Shown: in pieces, positions 23,065 to 31,441 of the stretch
Numbering within the stretch: position 1 is the first letter of the stretch
Layout: each line of letters starts with the position of its first letter
Assembly (NCBI GenBank): GCA_050178915.1
Contig: JBFXFO010000014.1
Coordinates: 1-43,020, forward strand
Reading direction: 5' to 3'
DNA length: 43,020 nt
Origin: JBFXAF01 sp050178915
GTDB taxonomy: Bacteria > Pseudomonadota > Alphaproteobacteria > Rhizobiales > Rhizobiaceae
Position numbers and translations under genes: made by a program
The notes under the pieces: generated by a model
The model's database searches: none
Seen by the model: only the letters and a program-made list of their open reading frames with translations
What the model was told of the DNA's origin: nothing

Positions 23065-24276
23065 ATGCTCCAAACGATCGCCGCCTTCGACCGCATGGGC
23101 GAGGAGAATGCGTTTGCCGTGCTCGCGCGCGCCACCGCGCTCGCCGGCCAGGGCAAGGACATCATCAACCTCGGCATCGGCCAGCCCGACTTCAGGACGC
23201 CGGCCCACATCGTCGAGGCGGCCATCAAGGCGCTGCGCGACGGCCACCATGGCTATACGCCGGCCAACGGACTGCTGGCGACGCGCGAGGCGGTGGTGCG
23301 CCGCACCCTGGCCACCACCGGCGTCGAGGTGTCGCCCGACACCGTGATGATCCTGCCCGGCGGCAAGCCCACAATGTACGCCGCCATCGTCATGTTCGGC
23401 GAACCGGGCACCGACATCCTCTACCCGGACCCCGGCTTCCCGATCTATCGCTCGATGATCGAATACACCGGCGCGCGCCCGGTCCCGGTGCCGGTGCGCG
23501 AGGAGAACGGTTTTGCCTTCTCGGCCGAGGAGACGCTCGCGCTCATCACGCCGCAGACACGCCTGCTCATCCTCAACTCGCCCGCCAACCCGACCGGCGG
23601 CGTCACCCCGCGCGCCGAGATCGAGAAGCTGGTGAAAGGTCTGGCCGACCACCCGCAGGTCGCGATCCTCTCGGACGAAATCTACGACGTCATGACCTAT
23701 GACGGCGAAGCGCACTGCTCGCTTCTCTCCTTTCCGGAAATCCGCGACCGCCTGATCGTGCTCAATGGCTGGTCGAAGACCTGGGCGATGACCGGCTGGC
23801 GCATGGGCTGGTCGATCTGGCCGAACGGCCCGCAGAGCGCCAACCTCTATGACAAGGTGCGCAAGCTGGCGGTCAATTGCTGGTCCTGCGTCAACGCCCC
23901 GAGCCAGTATGCCGGCATCGCCGCGATCGACGGTCCGCAGCACGAGGTGGAGAAGATGATGGCCGCCTTCGACAGCCGCCGGAAGGTCGTCGTCGATGGC
24001 CTGAACGCGCTGCCCGGCATGTCCTGCGCCACGCCGAAGGGCGCGTTCTACGCCTTCCCGAATGTCTCGCAGACCGGCTGGAAGGCGAAGAAGCTCGCCT
24101 CCGCGTTGCTCGAGGAGGCCGGCGTCGCGCTCATCGGCGGGCCGGATTTCGGCGTGCTCGGCGAAGGCTACATCCGCCTCTCCTACGCCAATTCGGAAGA
24201 CAACATCCGCAAGGCGCTGGAGCGCATCGGCGCGTTCCTGGAGCGCACCGATAACAGGAAGGGAGACGACAAATGA
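23065..24276 (+). CDS. PLP-dependent aminotransferase, class I/II
   Basis: Fold-type I aminotransferase of 403 residues, acting in the cytoplasm on an amino acid not identifiable from sequence. Hallmarks are NLGIGQPDFRTPAHI, SPANPTGGVTPRAEI, SDEIYDVMTY, and the PLP lysine in NGWSKTWAMTGWRMGW. The C-terminal Arg region YIRLSYANSEDNI is as in aspartate-type enzymes. The ATG follows GGGTGG by five bases; a GTG three codons earlier is possible. The stop overlaps the next ATG (ATGA), coupling it to a secreted Kazal protein, an unusual pairing. Confidence 0.93.
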   Translation: MLQTIAAFDRMGEENAFAVLARATALAGQGKDIINLGIGQPDFRTPAHIVEAAIKALRDGHHGYTPANGLLATREAVVRRTLATTGVEVSPDTVMILPGGKPTMYAAIVMFGEPGTDILYPDPGFPIYRSMIEYTGARPVPVPVREENGFAFSAEETLALITPQTRLLILNSPANPTGGVTPRAEIEKLVKGLADHPQVAILSDEIYDVMTYDGEAHCSLLSFPEIRDRLIVLNGWSKTWAMTGWRMGWSIWPNGPQSANLYDKVRKLAVNCWSCVNAPSQYAGIAAIDGPQHEVEKMMAAFDSRRKVVVDGLNALPGMSCATPKGAFYAFPNVSQTGWKAKKLASALLEEAGVALIGGPDFGVLGEGYIRLSYANSEDNIRKALERIGAFLERTDNRKGDDK

Positions 24277-24593
24277 CCAGCATCCTGCGCAGCATTCTCC
24301 TCGCGGTCGCCATCGCTGCCGCAACCGTTTCCACCGCTGCCTTGGCCGCCGAGCCGCTGAAGATGTGCGGCGGCATCGCCGGCATCCAGTGCGGCGAGGG
24401 CCAGTTCTGCGACGTCACCAATGGCAGTTGCGGCGCCGCAGACCAGAGCGGCTTCTGCATGCCGAAGCCGGAAGCCTGCACGCGCGAGTTCAATCCCGTC
24501 TGCGGCTGCGACGACAAGACCTACGCCAACGACTGCGAACGCCGCGCGGCTGGCGTCTCGAAGCTTGCCGACGGCGAGTGCAAGCCAGGCTGA
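24273..24593 (+). CDS. Secreted Kazal-type serine protease inhibitor-like protein
   Basis: A 106-residue exported protein. The signal peptide runs to about residue 25 (STAALAAEPL). A Cys-rich first part (CGGIAGIQCGEGQFCDVTNG) is followed by a Kazal domain with EFNPVCGCDDKTYANDCERR and a final Cys. Kazal domains usually block serine proteases through a disulfide-bound loop. The reactive-site residue cannot be judged. Bacterial members often have this two-part design. Its start overlaps the aminotransferase stop. Whether it guards the cell against its own or foreign proteases is unknown. Confidence 0.88.
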   Translation: MTSILRSILLAVAIAAATVSTAALAAEPLKMCGGIAGIQCGEGQFCDVTNGSCGAADQSGFCMPKPEACTREFNPVCGCDDKTYANDCERRAAGVSKLADGECKPG

Positions 24594-24641
24594 CCGCGGA
24601 GCCCGCGCTCACCTCCCGCGTGAGAGCAGCAAGCGCGGCGC

Positions 24642-25253
24642 TCAGCCCTTCGCCGTCCTCACCGCCTCTTCATGCTCGCGCTGCTCCTGTTTCCAGCGCT
24701 GATCCTCTGCCGCGTCGTCGGCATCGAGCGTCTTGCGCCGCTTCGCCAGCGCCGTCAGCGCATCCTCGTGCCGCGCCTTCGCGCGTTCCAGTGCTGCGTC
24801 GGCCTTGGCGATGGCCTCTTCGCGCCGCTTGCGCGCGCGCTCGGCTTCCGCCGCTTGTCTGCGCTTCTCCTCTGCGAGCCGCTTCTGCTCTCGCTCGTGC
24901 GCGGCCGCCTCCTCGCGCTTCGTCTTTTCGGCGGCCTTGGTATCGGTCTCGCGCCTGCTGTTGGAGTTTGCCGCGCGGGGCGCAGGCTTTCTTGCAGGCG
25001 GCGTGTCGTCCTTTGGAAGCGCGGCCTTCTCGCCGAATGCGCCTTCCGTCCCGACCGGCCGGCGCAGCACCACGCCGGGCTTCGCCATCGCCGCCTCCAC
25101 GATCTTCGCGTCGTCCGTCTGCTCGGCGAAACCGCGGCTGAACACATCCGCGCTCGCGCCCCAGGCTTCCGCCGCCGCCTTCATCGACGGCGCCGCGATG
25201 GCGAGTTCGAAGAAGCCGATCGCGGTGCGGTAGACCTTGAGCTTCCGCGCCAT
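24642..25253 (-). CDS. Coiled-coil protein, TolA-like in composition
   Basis: A 203-residue protein. The first 70 residues look folded (KLKVYRTAIGFFELAIAAPSMKAAAEAWGA). The rest (about 95-195) is highly charged, Ala/Lys/Glu/Arg-rich and helical (HEREQKRLAEEKRRQAAEAE), predicting a long coiled coil. Databases often label such proteins TolA-like by composition, but there is no signal peptide or membrane helix, so a Tol role is not supported. It is the last of a three-gene unit (SDR, GNAT, this), four bases after the GNAT. Function unknown. Confidence 0.75.
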   Translation of the reverse strand: MARKLKVYRTAIGFFELAIAAPSMKAAAEAWGASADVFSRGFAEQTDDAKIVEAAMAKPGVVLRRPVGTEGAFGEKAALPKDDTPPARKPAPRAANSNSRRETDTKAAEKTKREEAAAHEREQKRLAEEKRRQAAEAERARKRREEAIAKADAALERAKARHEDALTALAKRRKTLDADDAAEDQRWKQEQREHEEAVRTAKG

Positions 25254-25257
25254 GGGC

Positions 25258-25743
25258 TCAGAGCGCTTTCTCGAACCAGTGATGCGCGTACGGGTTCTGG
25301 TTGTAGCGCGCGATCTCCCGGTAGCCGCGCTTGGCATACATCGCCTGCGCCTCGACAAGCGTGCGGTTGGTATCGAGCTTGACCGTCTGGAAGCCGAGCT
25401 CGCGTGCAAGCTTTTCCAGCGCGTCCATCAGCCGGCTCGCCACGCCCAGCCCGCGCGCATCGCGTGCCACCCAGACCCGCTTCACCTCGCCTTCTGTCGC
25501 GGCGAGCCGTTTCAGCGCGCCGCAGCCGATCGGCTTGCCGTCCATCCGGGCGATGAGGAAGTAGCCGGCCGGCGGCGTCACGTCCTCGACGGTGAGGTTG
25601 TTGCCCCTGGACGGATCGAACCCTTCCTCGAAGCGCTGCGCGAGTTCGGTGAGATACGAGCCGAGGCAGTAGCGGGCGTCGGCGCTGTCGCCCGCTTCCC
25701 GCGTGATGACGATGCGCGACGCCGCTTCGCTCATCGCCATCAT
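25258..25743 (-). CDS. GNAT-family N-acetyltransferase
   Basis: A 161-residue single-domain acetyltransferase. The acetyl-CoA loop is RVWVARDARGLGVASRLMDAL, followed by VKLDTNRTLVEAQAMYAKRGYREI, typical of small GNATs that act on amino acids or drugs. The first ATG (25743) overlaps the SDR stop (ATGA); ATGs one and three codons later cannot be excluded. Substrate unknown. Confidence 0.88.
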   Translation of the reverse strand: MMAMSEAASRIVITREAGDSADARYCLGSYLTELAQRFEEGFDPSRGNNLTVEDVTPPAGYFLIARMDGKPIGCGALKRLAATEGEVKRVWVARDARGLGVASRLMDALEKLARELGFQTVKLDTNRTLVEAQAMYAKRGYREIARYNQNPYAHHWFEKAL

Positions 25744-26492
25744 CCCCGGCCGACATAGGGCATGTTGGTCGCCATGACCGTCATGAACAGCACGTTGGCG
25801 TCGAGCGGCAGACCGGCCATGTGCAGCACCGCGTCCGCAACGTGGCGCACGTCCATCGTGGCTTCGGCGGCGATCGAGCCGTTCGCCTGCGGCACGCCGA
25901 CCGTCATCGGCACGGCCATCTCGGTCAGCGCATTGCCGATGTCGATCTGCCCGCAGGCGATGCCGAACGGCCGACCGTCGAGCGCCAGCGTCTTTGTCAG
26001 CCCCGTGATGGCGTGCTTCGTCGCTGTATAGGGCACCGAGCCCGGACGCGGTGCGTAGGCCGAGACCGAGCCATTGTTGATGATGCGCCCGCCCTGCGGC
26101 TTCTGGTTGCGCATGGCGCGGAACGCCGCGCGGGCGCAGAGGAAGGAGCCGGTCAGGTTCACCCCGACGACCTCATCCCAGATCTCGACCGGGATTTCGT
26201 CGATCAGCGTCGACTTGTAGCCGCGCCCGGCATTGTTGAAGAGCAGGTCGATGCGTCCGAACGCCTCCGCGACGCTCTCGAACAGCTCGTCGACCTGGTT
26301 CGATTTCGAGATATCGCAGGCTATGGCGAGCGCCTTCGCCTCGACCTCCCCGGCCGACGCGATTGCCGCTTGCAGCGGCTCTTTCCTGCGCCCGCAGAAC
26401 ACGGTGTTCCAGCCGGCCTGCAGCAGCGCGACGGCAGCAGCCTGGCCGATGCCCGTGCCCGCGCCGGTGACGATTGCGGTCTTCGCCGTCAT
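25740..26492 (-). CDS. SDR-family oxidoreductase
   Basis: Classical short-chain dehydrogenase of 250 residues. GAGTGIGQ binds the cofactor, NNAGRGYKS is the structural motif, and Ser (NNGSVSAY), Tyr and Lys (YTATKHA) form the active site. The start at 26492 has a GGGAGGA site; an open 17-codon extension upstream lacks one. It leads a unit with a GNAT and a coiled-coil protein. Substrate not recognisable. Confidence 0.9.
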   Translation of the reverse strand: MTAKTAIVTGAGTGIGQAAAVALLQAGWNTVFCGRRKEPLQAAIASAGEVEAKALAIACDISKSNQVDELFESVAEAFGRIDLLFNNAGRGYKSTLIDEIPVEIWDEVVGVNLTGSFLCARAAFRAMRNQKPQGGRIINNGSVSAYAPRPGSVPYTATKHAITGLTKTLALDGRPFGIACGQIDIGNALTEMAVPMTVGVPQANGSIAAEATMDVRHVADAVLHMAGLPLDANVLFMTVMATNMPYVGRG

Positions 26493-26602
26493 GAAATCCT
26501 CCCTTGCGGGGTGCGCGCGACGGGCGCGCATGTCCGCGTGCACCGAAACGCTCCGGCGGCAGGCATCGCAAATGCTGGGGAGAGGAGCAAGCTCCGACAG
26601 AA

Positions 26603-26630
26603 AGGGCGGTCATTCGCGACCGCCCTATTT
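26603..26630. terminator. Hairpin terminator upstream of the SDR unit
   Basis: A perfect 9-bp stem (26603-26611 with 26618-26626, AGGGCGGTC/GACCGCCCT) with a six-base loop is followed on the plus strand by ATTTTC. On the minus strand it is followed by TTCTGTC. It lies about 120 bases after the DUF533 gene stop and about 110 bases before the SDR start. It probably ends the DUF533 transcript, so the SDR promoter should lie between 26493 and 26602. Confidence 0.65.
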
Positions 26631-26691
26631 TCAGACCGTGCTTGGGAGGAGGAAAGCCGATCCGATTGATGGAAAGCATGCGCCCGAAGGG

Positions 26692-26707
26692 TTAACGAAA
26701 CCTTAAC
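26692..26707. promoter_or_regulatory. Perfect CtrA-type box (TTAA-N7-TTAAC)
   Basis: TTAA (26692-26695), seven bases, TTAAC (26703-26707) inside a perfect dyad GGTTAA-N7-TTAACC. It lies 38 bases past the DUF533 stop and 200 bases upstream of the SDR start, on the far side of the hairpin terminator. It could act from a distance on the SDR unit or drive an unseen transcript. Confidence 0.5.
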
Positions 26708-26744
26708 CGGCCTGGCTTGCGCCAGGCTGGATTGAGGACCGTCG

Positions 26745-27509
26745 TCAGAGCAGGCCGCTCCCGGTGCCCGCCGGAACCGCCGACGGCGCCGCAGGGGCCT
26801 TCGCCGCCACGACCGTCTGCTCGACATGGTCGACCAGCGCGTCCGGCAGGTCGAGACGCCCGGCCAGCAGGTCGAGATAGCCCCGTTCGGCGCGCGTTTC
26901 AGGATCGATGGCAAGCCGCGACGCGGTGTAGAGCTCGACGCGCTGCGCCTCCGTCTTCGCCGAGCCGACCAGCGCATCCATGTCAACCGGCCGCTCCAGT
27001 TCCTCCATCATGAACCGCTCCGCCTCTGCGCCGATACCCGACACTTTCAGCCGGTCGGCGATGCGGCTGCGCTCCTCGTCATCGATATGCCCGTCGGCGC
27101 GCGCCGCAGCGATCATGGCGCGGATCAGCGACAGCGCGAATTCGTCGCCGCCCTGCGGCGCCTGCTCGTGGTGGAAGTCGGTGTCGGCCGGCGGCGGCAG
27201 CAGTTCCGGCTCGCGCCGTCCGGCGTCGCCAGCACCAGCATCGGCGCCCGGCTCGCTGCCGGAGCGATAGTTCTGGTAGGCCTTGTAGGCGAGCGCGCCG
27301 ACCGCGGCGATGCCGCCCAGCTTCAATGCGGTGCCGGTGAGCTGTCGTCCGGCCCCTGTTCCGAGCAGCACGGCGGCGAGCGCGCCGGTCGCCAGCGGAT
27401 TGTCCTTCGCAAGCTGCAGAGCCTGGCCACCCTTCTCGCGCACCGTCGATTCGGTTCCGGGGATGCGGGAGCCAAGCAGGTCGTCGAGCAGTGCCTTGGG
27501 ATCGAACAT
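26745..27509 (-). CDS. DUF533/TerB-domain membrane-associated protein
   Basis: A 254-residue protein of the YebE/DUF533 family. The N-terminal part has a Gly/Ala-rich hydrophobic segment (about 42-72, ATGALAAVLLGTGAGRQLTG) likely to touch the inner membrane. A Pro/Gly linker follows, then a helical TerB-like domain (about 120-235) with ALSLIRAMIAAARADGHID and a DDEE acidic loop as in metal-binding TerB proteins. A strong GAGGAGG site precedes the ATG. A promoter-like TTGCAT-17-TACTTG (about 27544-27572) lies upstream on the same strand. Role in the envelope is unknown. Confidence 0.87.
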   Translation of the reverse strand: MFDPKALLDDLLGSRIPGTESTVREKGGQALQLAKDNPLATGALAAVLLGTGAGRQLTGTALKLGGIAAVGALAYKAYQNYRSGSEPGADAGAGDAGRREPELLPPPADTDFHHEQAPQGGDEFALSLIRAMIAAARADGHIDDEERSRIADRLKVSGIGAEAERFMMEELERPVDMDALVGSAKTEAQRVELYTASRLAIDPETRAERGYLDLLAGRLDLPDALVDHVEQTVVAAKAPAAPSAVPAGTGSGLL

Positions 27510-27718
27510 CAGGTGCCTCCTCAGCGGTTCTGTTCACAAACGCAAGTAGGCAGCGGCAGGCGACAATGCAATGACGCCATGGGCTCGGGCGTTGGCAACA
27601 GGGGTCGGGGCGCACCGAAGATACCGGATCTCAAGAACCGGAGCGGAGCGCCAACTCCGGCCGCCTGAGGAATGGAGACGGACGCCTTTGGCGGCCCGCC
27701 TCCCGAAGGCGAAACGGC

Positions 27719-28639
27719 TCAGCTGCCGATATGCGGCTTGCCGCCGCGCACTTCCGCCAGCGTCACCTGCCGGTGCCGCTCGGCATAGCGGGCGCGGTCG
27801 GCCTCGCTGCGCGCAGCATGGCAATGAGGGCAGGACACGCCCTCGGCAAAGAAGGGCGAGGCGCGATCGGCTGCCGTGAGCGGCCGCCGGCAGGCACGGC
27901 AGAGCGTGGCGTCACCTTCCGCCAGTCCATGCCCGACAGAAACCCGTTCGTCGAAGACGAAACATTCGCCCTGCCACAGGCTTTGCTCCGCCGGCACGTC
28001 CTCGAGATAGCGCAGGATGCCGCCTTTCAGGTGATAGACGTCGTCGAGCCCGAGCGAGCGCAGGTAGGCTGTCGCCTTCTCGCAGCGAATGCCGCCGGTG
28101 CAGAACATGGCCACCTTGCGCCCCGCCAGATCGTCGCGATGCGCATCCACCCAGGCGGGGAAATCGCGGAAGCTGGCGGTTTCTGGGTCGACGGCTCCGG
28201 CAAATGTCCCGAGCGCGACTTCGTAATCGTTGCGCGTGTCGATCACCAGCGTCGCCGGATCCGAGAGCAGTGCGTTCCAGTCCTGCGGCTCGACATACGC
28301 GCCGGCGTCGCTGAGCGGATCGATGCCTTCGACGCCCATGGTGACGATCTCGGCCTTCAGCCGCACCTTCATGCGGTGGAACGGCATCTCCGAGGCCGTG
28401 CTGTGCTTCACGTCGATGCCATCGAAGCCAGGCTTCTCGCCGAGCAGCGCAAGCAGGTCGGCGATCGCCTGCGGCGAGCCGGCGACCGTCCCGTTGATGC
28501 CCTCGCCCGACACGATCAGCGTGCCCTTGATCCCGCGCCCGCAGCAGAACGGCGCCAGTTCCTGCTTCAGCGCCGCCGGGTCGGCGACGGTCGTGAAGCG
28601 ATAGAGCGCCGCGACGGCGATCTGCGTTTCGTTGGTCAT
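27719..28639 (-). CDS. trhO: tRNA uridine(34) hydroxylase TrhO
   Basis: Rhodanese-domain enzyme (formerly YceA) that hydroxylates U34 of certain tRNAs on the way to 5-methoxy- or 5-carboxymethoxyuridine. The 306-residue protein has the N-terminal family domain (GIKGTLIVSGEGINGTVAG, then FHRMKVRLKAEIVTMG). The rhodanese domain carries the catalytic Cys180 in FCTGGIRCEKA. A C-terminal Cys cluster (CRACRRPL and CPHCH) may bind zinc. It is divergent from the aldolase gene. Confidence 0.93.
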   Translation of the reverse strand: MTNETQIAVAALYRFTTVADPAALKQELAPFCCGRGIKGTLIVSGEGINGTVAGSPQAIADLLALLGEKPGFDGIDVKHSTASEMPFHRMKVRLKAEIVTMGVEGIDPLSDAGAYVEPQDWNALLSDPATLVIDTRNDYEVALGTFAGAVDPETASFRDFPAWVDAHRDDLAGRKVAMFCTGGIRCEKATAYLRSLGLDDVYHLKGGILRYLEDVPAEQSLWQGECFVFDERVSVGHGLAEGDATLCRACRRPLTAADRASPFFAEGVSCPHCHAARSEADRARYAERHRQVTLAEVRGGKPHIGS

Positions 28640-28742
28640 GCGCGGGAACTATGCCTTGCCCGTGCCGCGCGCAAGCGCGTGACGCCGTCACACCGCTCTG
28701 TTAAAGGCGTGCGCGTCCAACGCCGCGACGAGGGAACCGACC

Positions 28743-29387
28743 ATGGCGAGCAAGACCCAGGCCCTTCTCGATCTGCTCGACGGCCAGCCGGTCATCCCGG
28801 TGCTGAAGATCACCGAACTCGCCCATGCCGTGCCGCTTGCGCGCGCGCTGGCGAAAGGCGGCCTGCGGGTGATCGAGGTGACCCTGCGCACGAAAATTGC
28901 ATTGGAGGCAATCCGCGCCGCCGTCGCGGAAGTGCCGGAAGCCGTTGTCGGCGCCGGCACGATCCTCAACCCGAAACAGTTCGACGAGGCTGCCCAGGCC
29001 GGCTCGCAGTTCATCGTCAGCCCCGGCCTGACGCGCGAACTGGCAAGCGCCGCGGCCACCAGCCCGGTACCGCTGCTCCCCGGCGCCATCACGCCCTCCG
29101 AGATCATGGCGGCAGCGGAAGCCGGCATCGATTTCCTGAAATTCTTCCCGGCCGAGCAGGCCGGCGGCGCGGCGTTCCTGAAGTCGCTCGCCTCGCCCTT
29201 CGCCGGCATCCGCTTCTGCCCGACCGGTGGCGTCAGCGCGAAGAACGCGATCGACTACCTGTCGCTTCCCAACGTGGTCTGCGTCGGCGGCTCATGGGTG
29301 GCGCCGGACGAGTTGCTGGCTGACGGCAAGTGGGATCAGGTCGAGGCGCTGGCACGCGAGGCGTCGAAGCTCGCCCGCAAGGGCTGA
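28743..29387 (+). CDS. eda: KDPG/KHG aldolase
   Basis: Entner-Doudoroff aldolase that splits 2-keto-3-deoxy-6-phosphogluconate to pyruvate and glyceraldehyde-3-phosphate (and often 4-hydroxy-2-oxoglutarate). Of 214 residues, Glu45 in VIEVTLRT is the general base and Lys133 in FLKFFPAE forms the Schiff base. CPTGGVSAKNA binds the phosphate. An AGGGA site precedes the ATG. Edd and other pathway genes are not nearby, so it is a stand-alone copy. Confidence 0.94.
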   Translation: MASKTQALLDLLDGQPVIPVLKITELAHAVPLARALAKGGLRVIEVTLRTKIALEAIRAAVAEVPEAVVGAGTILNPKQFDEAAQAGSQFIVSPGLTRELASAAATSPVPLLPGAITPSEIMAAAEAGIDFLKFFPAEQAGGAAFLKSLASPFAGIRFCPTGGVSAKNAIDYLSLPNVVCVGGSWVAPDELLADGKWDQVEALAREASKLARKG

Positions 29388-29388
29388 C

Positions 29389-29442
29389 GTTCCAACACAC
29401 GTTCGAACGTGCTTTCGCGCACGTTAGAACATGTGTTGGAAC
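29389..29442. repeat. Long inverted repeat (23-bp arms) between convergent genes
   Basis: Arms 29389-29411 and 29420-29442 pair at 21 of 23 positions around an eight-base loop, and the remaining positions can form G-U pairs in RNA on one strand. It lies between the ends of the eda gene and the DUF882 gene, so it can end both transcripts, but there is no clear T-tract on either side. Inside the left arm GTTCGAAC is itself a palindrome. The low-GC sequence stands out from its surroundings. Confidence 0.75.
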
Positions 29443-29454
29443 ATGCTCTCTTGA

Positions 29455-31329
29455 TCAGTTGAAGCGGGCGACCGACAGGAACGTCACCGACTTGCCGCTG
29501 AAGCGCGTCGCATCGACCTGGCCGCCTGCCTGGAAGCCGGCGGTGTAGACCTCGCGCGGCGCCGTGCGGACGGCATTGTATGCGTAGGAGGGCGCGCTCG
29601 ACTTGCGCGTGTTCGACGCCACGTAGTCCGTGTCGAGCGCCCAGCGTGCATCGATGGGCTGCGCCTCCACGACCTTCACCTTGCGGTCGGGCTTCGAATC
29701 GGACGCGCTCGGGCGGCCGGATTTCTTGGTCGTGCGAACCGGATTGCCGAGCGCCTCGACCGGCGTCTCGCCGCCGCCGAACAGGGCGGCGCGCATCGTC
29801 GCCGGCTGCACGCCACCTTCGGTGCCGCGCATCTCGGGCAGAATTTCTTCAGGCGAAGCCGGGAACGGACCGTCCTCCGGAAGCGCCAGAGCCGCCACTT
29901 CAACCGGCGCCGCGGCAGCGATCTCGGCGGCCGGCCGCCCGGTCGGCATCGGCACGCCGCCGAGGTCGGGACCGGTCGTGTCGGTGCTGGCCAGCGCCAG
30001 CAGCATCGCCGCGTCGCTGTCGTCAGTCTTGCCCAGATCCTTGGCGGCGTTGAACGCGGGGCGACCGGTTGGCACCGGTACGGCCTTGCCGTCGATCATC
30101 GCGACAGCCTGCGGCTCTGCCGCCGGCTGGCCGAGATCGACCAGCGGCTTGGCGGCGACGGCGGACAGGTCCACCAGCGGCGCGCCCGCATCGGTTGCGC
30201 CGACATCGACCTTCGGCCGCGGCGCGAATTCTGGCATCGGGATATCGCGCGCCGGCAGCGCGGCGATCAGCGTCTCGGGCGTCTCGACCACCTCCTCGGC
30301 GATCGGCTGCAGTTCGACGCGCTTGGCTTCCGCCGGCGACAGGATGCGGATCCCGCCGCTATCCGCTCCAGCCCTCACCGCAGCCTTGCCGCCGACAGCG
30401 GCCTTCGGCTGCGGCGCAGCCTCCTCCGGATCGACCGCGGCCACCACGGTGCCGCCGCTCTCTTCTTCCTCGTCGGCGCCGCCGCCGAAGAATGCAGCCA
30501 GCAGGCCGCCGGAGCGCTTCTTCTTGCCGCCGCCGTCGCCGACGGCGCTTGCCAGCGCGACCACTGCGCCACCGCCGCCACGCTTCTTGTAGGCGGCCAG
30601 CGCCTGGTCAAAGCCCGGCAGAGGCTTGCCGTCGCTCGGCACGTGCAGCGTCTTGCCGTTCGGGAACACGGCGACGAGTTCCTTGCGGCTCATCTTCGGC
30701 CAGTGGCGTACGTTGCCGACGTCGAAATGCACGAAGGGCGAGCCTGAGGTCGGATAATAGCCGACGCCGCCGCCCTGCATCTTCAGGCCGATCTCGCGCA
30801 GGGTCTTCAGCTTGACGCCGGGAATGTAGAAATCCATCGCCCTGCCGAGCATGTGCTGGCTCTTCTTGGCGACGCCCTTGGAGCGGCTGCGCAGCATGCC
30901 GTTGGTGGCCGGCGAGCGATAGGCCGAGACGACGTTGATGTATTCGCGCGAGCCGGTGGCGCGGTAGGCTTCCCACACCAGGTCGAGCAGCCGCGGATCC
31001 ATCTTGGTGGGCTCGTTGCGGCGCCAGTCGCGCAGGAAATTGTTGATCTCCCGCAAGCCCTCGGCGTCGTAGCGACCGTTGCGCTTGAAGGTGATCTCGG
31101 CCTTTTCCTTGGTGTGGACGAAATAGAGCTTGAGCGTGCGGGTTTCGGCGCTGGCGCCGGGGGCCGCGAACAGGAGAGCCGCCAGCGCCAGCAGCACAAA
31201 TGCCAGCGCCTTCGACGGGATCGCTGCTAACGATCCGCGATAGTGTCTTACGAACCAGACCAAATCAGAAGGCCTTACAGGCTGCCATTTCGTCCCCGGA
31301 CTCGCGCCGGACCTCTCCGTCCGGATCAT
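29455..31329 (-). CDS. DUF882 (M15-type peptidase fold) envelope protein
   Basis: A 624-residue exported protein. A long basic N-terminus leads to a signal or anchor helix (about 38-62, ending GASAETRT). The DUF882 domain (about 63-240) has the D-Ala-D-Ala/murein endopeptidase-like zinc pattern SQHMLGRAMDFYIPG and HFDVGNVRHWP, so it probably cuts or binds peptidoglycan. The remaining 380 residues are Pro/Ala/Gly-rich and largely disordered, with recurring PTGRPA motifs. They probably form a spacer across the periplasm. An ATG at 31329 is the only good start seen, though the n-region is long. Confidence 0.85.
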   Translation of the reverse strand: MIRTERSGASPGTKWQPVRPSDLVWFVRHYRGSLAAIPSKALAFVLLALAALLFAAPGASAETRTLKLYFVHTKEKAEITFKRNGRYDAEGLREINNFLRDWRRNEPTKMDPRLLDLVWEAYRATGSREYINVVSAYRSPATNGMLRSRSKGVAKKSQHMLGRAMDFYIPGVKLKTLREIGLKMQGGGVGYYPTSGSPFVHFDVGNVRHWPKMSRKELVAVFPNGKTLHVPSDGKPLPGFDQALAAYKKRGGGGAVVALASAVGDGGGKKKRSGGLLAAFFGGGADEEEESGGTVVAAVDPEEAAPQPKAAVGGKAAVRAGADSGGIRILSPAEAKRVELQPIAEEVVETPETLIAALPARDIPMPEFAPRPKVDVGATDAGAPLVDLSAVAAKPLVDLGQPAAEPQAVAMIDGKAVPVPTGRPAFNAAKDLGKTDDSDAAMLLALASTDTTGPDLGGVPMPTGRPAAEIAAAAPVEVAALALPEDGPFPASPEEILPEMRGTEGGVQPATMRAALFGGGETPVEALGNPVRTTKKSGRPSASDSKPDRKVKVVEAQPIDARWALDTDYVASNTRKSSAPSYAYNAVRTAPREVYTAGFQAGGQVDATRFSGKSVTFLSVARFN

Positions 31330-31441
31330 CGATTCTAATGGTTAACCAGAAATTATCATATCAAATACGGTTACAGCGTGGCGACAATCTGGCAAAATCG
31401 TTAAGGCTGCCAACACGGTAAACGCCTGACTAACAACAATT
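31330..31441 (-). promoter_or_regulatory. AT-rich upstream region of the DUF882 gene
   Basis: This gap between the response-regulator stop and the DUF882 start is much richer in A and T than the window. It contains a TTAA-N7-TTAT sequence (31342-31356), one base off the CtrA consensus, and a further TTAA near 31400. A promoter here is likely, but I cannot fix its elements. Confidence 0.4.

Noticed and set aside
24642..25253. Calling the coiled-coil protein TolA
   Set aside because: It lacks a membrane helix and the TolA C-terminal domain, and no tol genes are nearby; only composition is similar.
31342..31356. TTAA-N7-TTAT before the DUF882 gene as a CtrA box
   Set aside because: One core base differs from the consensus; not strong enough for a separate call.
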